Source: Bacillus_BD sp963787345
Lineage (GTDB): Bacteria; Bacillota; Bacilli; Bacillales; Cytobacillaceae
Length of the DNA: 64,000 bases
Direction: 5' to 3'
Assembly (NCBI GenBank): GCA_963787345.1
Contig: CAWBCW010000027.1
Location: forward strand, 62,001 to 126,000
Below, piece by piece: positions 63,930 through 64,000 of this stretch (position 1 is its first letter; every line of letters starts with the position of its first letter). The translations under genes and the position numbers were made by a program. The notes beneath the pieces were generated by a model that saw only the letters and a program-made list of their open reading frames with translations, was not told the DNA's origin and made no database searches.

Positions 63930-64000
63930 TTCGCCTTGGCGTATTTGCGCCCAGATTTTATCGAGCTCGCTCGATAAACTTCCCTTGAAAATCTGTGGCA
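63930..64000. repeat. dispersed repeat with internal palindrome, cut by window edge
   Basis: CCTTGGCGTATTTGCGCCCAG followed by TATCGAGCTCGCTCGATA, a 7-bp palindrome, then AACTTCCC. A shorter, diverged copy lies at 43027-43080. The element is non-coding as far as visible. Confidence 0.5.

Noticed and set aside
1..64000. CRISPR arrays, rRNA genes and complete tRNA genes
   Set aside because: No regularly spaced repeats and no complete cloverleaf or rRNA sequence was seen; only one T-arm-like segment near 41820.

Overview
The window looks like chromosomal DNA of an endospore-forming, low-GC Bacillota species of the Bacillaceae. Strong AGGAGG-type ribosome binding sites are frequent. A tricistronic gerA-gerB-gerC germinant-receptor operon, a YjcZ-type spore peptide, a GerP-like protein and a close AsnO homologue all point to a Bacillus-like spore former. 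I cannot name the species.

Layout. 1-2465: an M20 amidohydrolase (cut by the window edge) with its MFS transporter. 2682-6813: small membrane and GNAT genes, a HesB/IscA-like gene with an in-frame TGA, an MGT-type glycosyltransferase, a decayed Gln-rich gene and an orphan 2Fe-2S subunit. 7129-10924: the germination receptor operon. 11019-12678: a scar made of pieces duplicated from two other loci of this window, then a frameshifted secreted protein. 12759-14633: an ECF sigma factor with a DUF4179 anti-sigma protein and a likely autoregulated promoter. 15209-17254: an ABC-2 exporter. 17594-22052: ChrA, a phosphatase remnant, a DUF4386 protein, an AraC regulator and a polysaccharide deacetylase. 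22254-25122: an aromatic-acid transporter and a MetE-like enzyme behind nearly identical upstream regions. 27180-39953: a 12.8-kb same-strand nitrogen cluster, in transcription order gltA, gltB, a dapL-like aminotransferase, dapF, glnA, asnO and amt. 40279-46000: an AraC regulator, a holin and small stress or spore genes, a PHB-depolymerase-like esterase and a DUF421 protein. 46380-50796: a very large secreted lamin-tail/metallophosphoesterase protein. 51361-52385: short-chain dehydrogenase debris. 53120-60885: a four-gene SMC-like Wadjet (JetABCD) defence operon. 61081-63894: a TetR regulator, 3-oxoacid CoA-transferase subunits A and B, and a thioesterase.

Two points colour the reading. First, the HesB-like gene is intact over 95 codons except for one TGA, which sits exactly where the family has its conserved Cys. 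A stem-loop with bacterial SECIS geometry follows it, so it may be a selenoprotein. Second, several long genes are each broken by one net extra base (MFS, secreted protein, ABC permease, aminotransferase, phosphoesterase), and gltA carries a cluster of mostly insertion-type lesions. This bias towards insertions looks as much like sequencing error as real decay, so those genes may be functional. Other remnants (deacetylase copy, phosphatase fragment, dehydrogenase fragments) are damaged in several ways and look genuinely dead.
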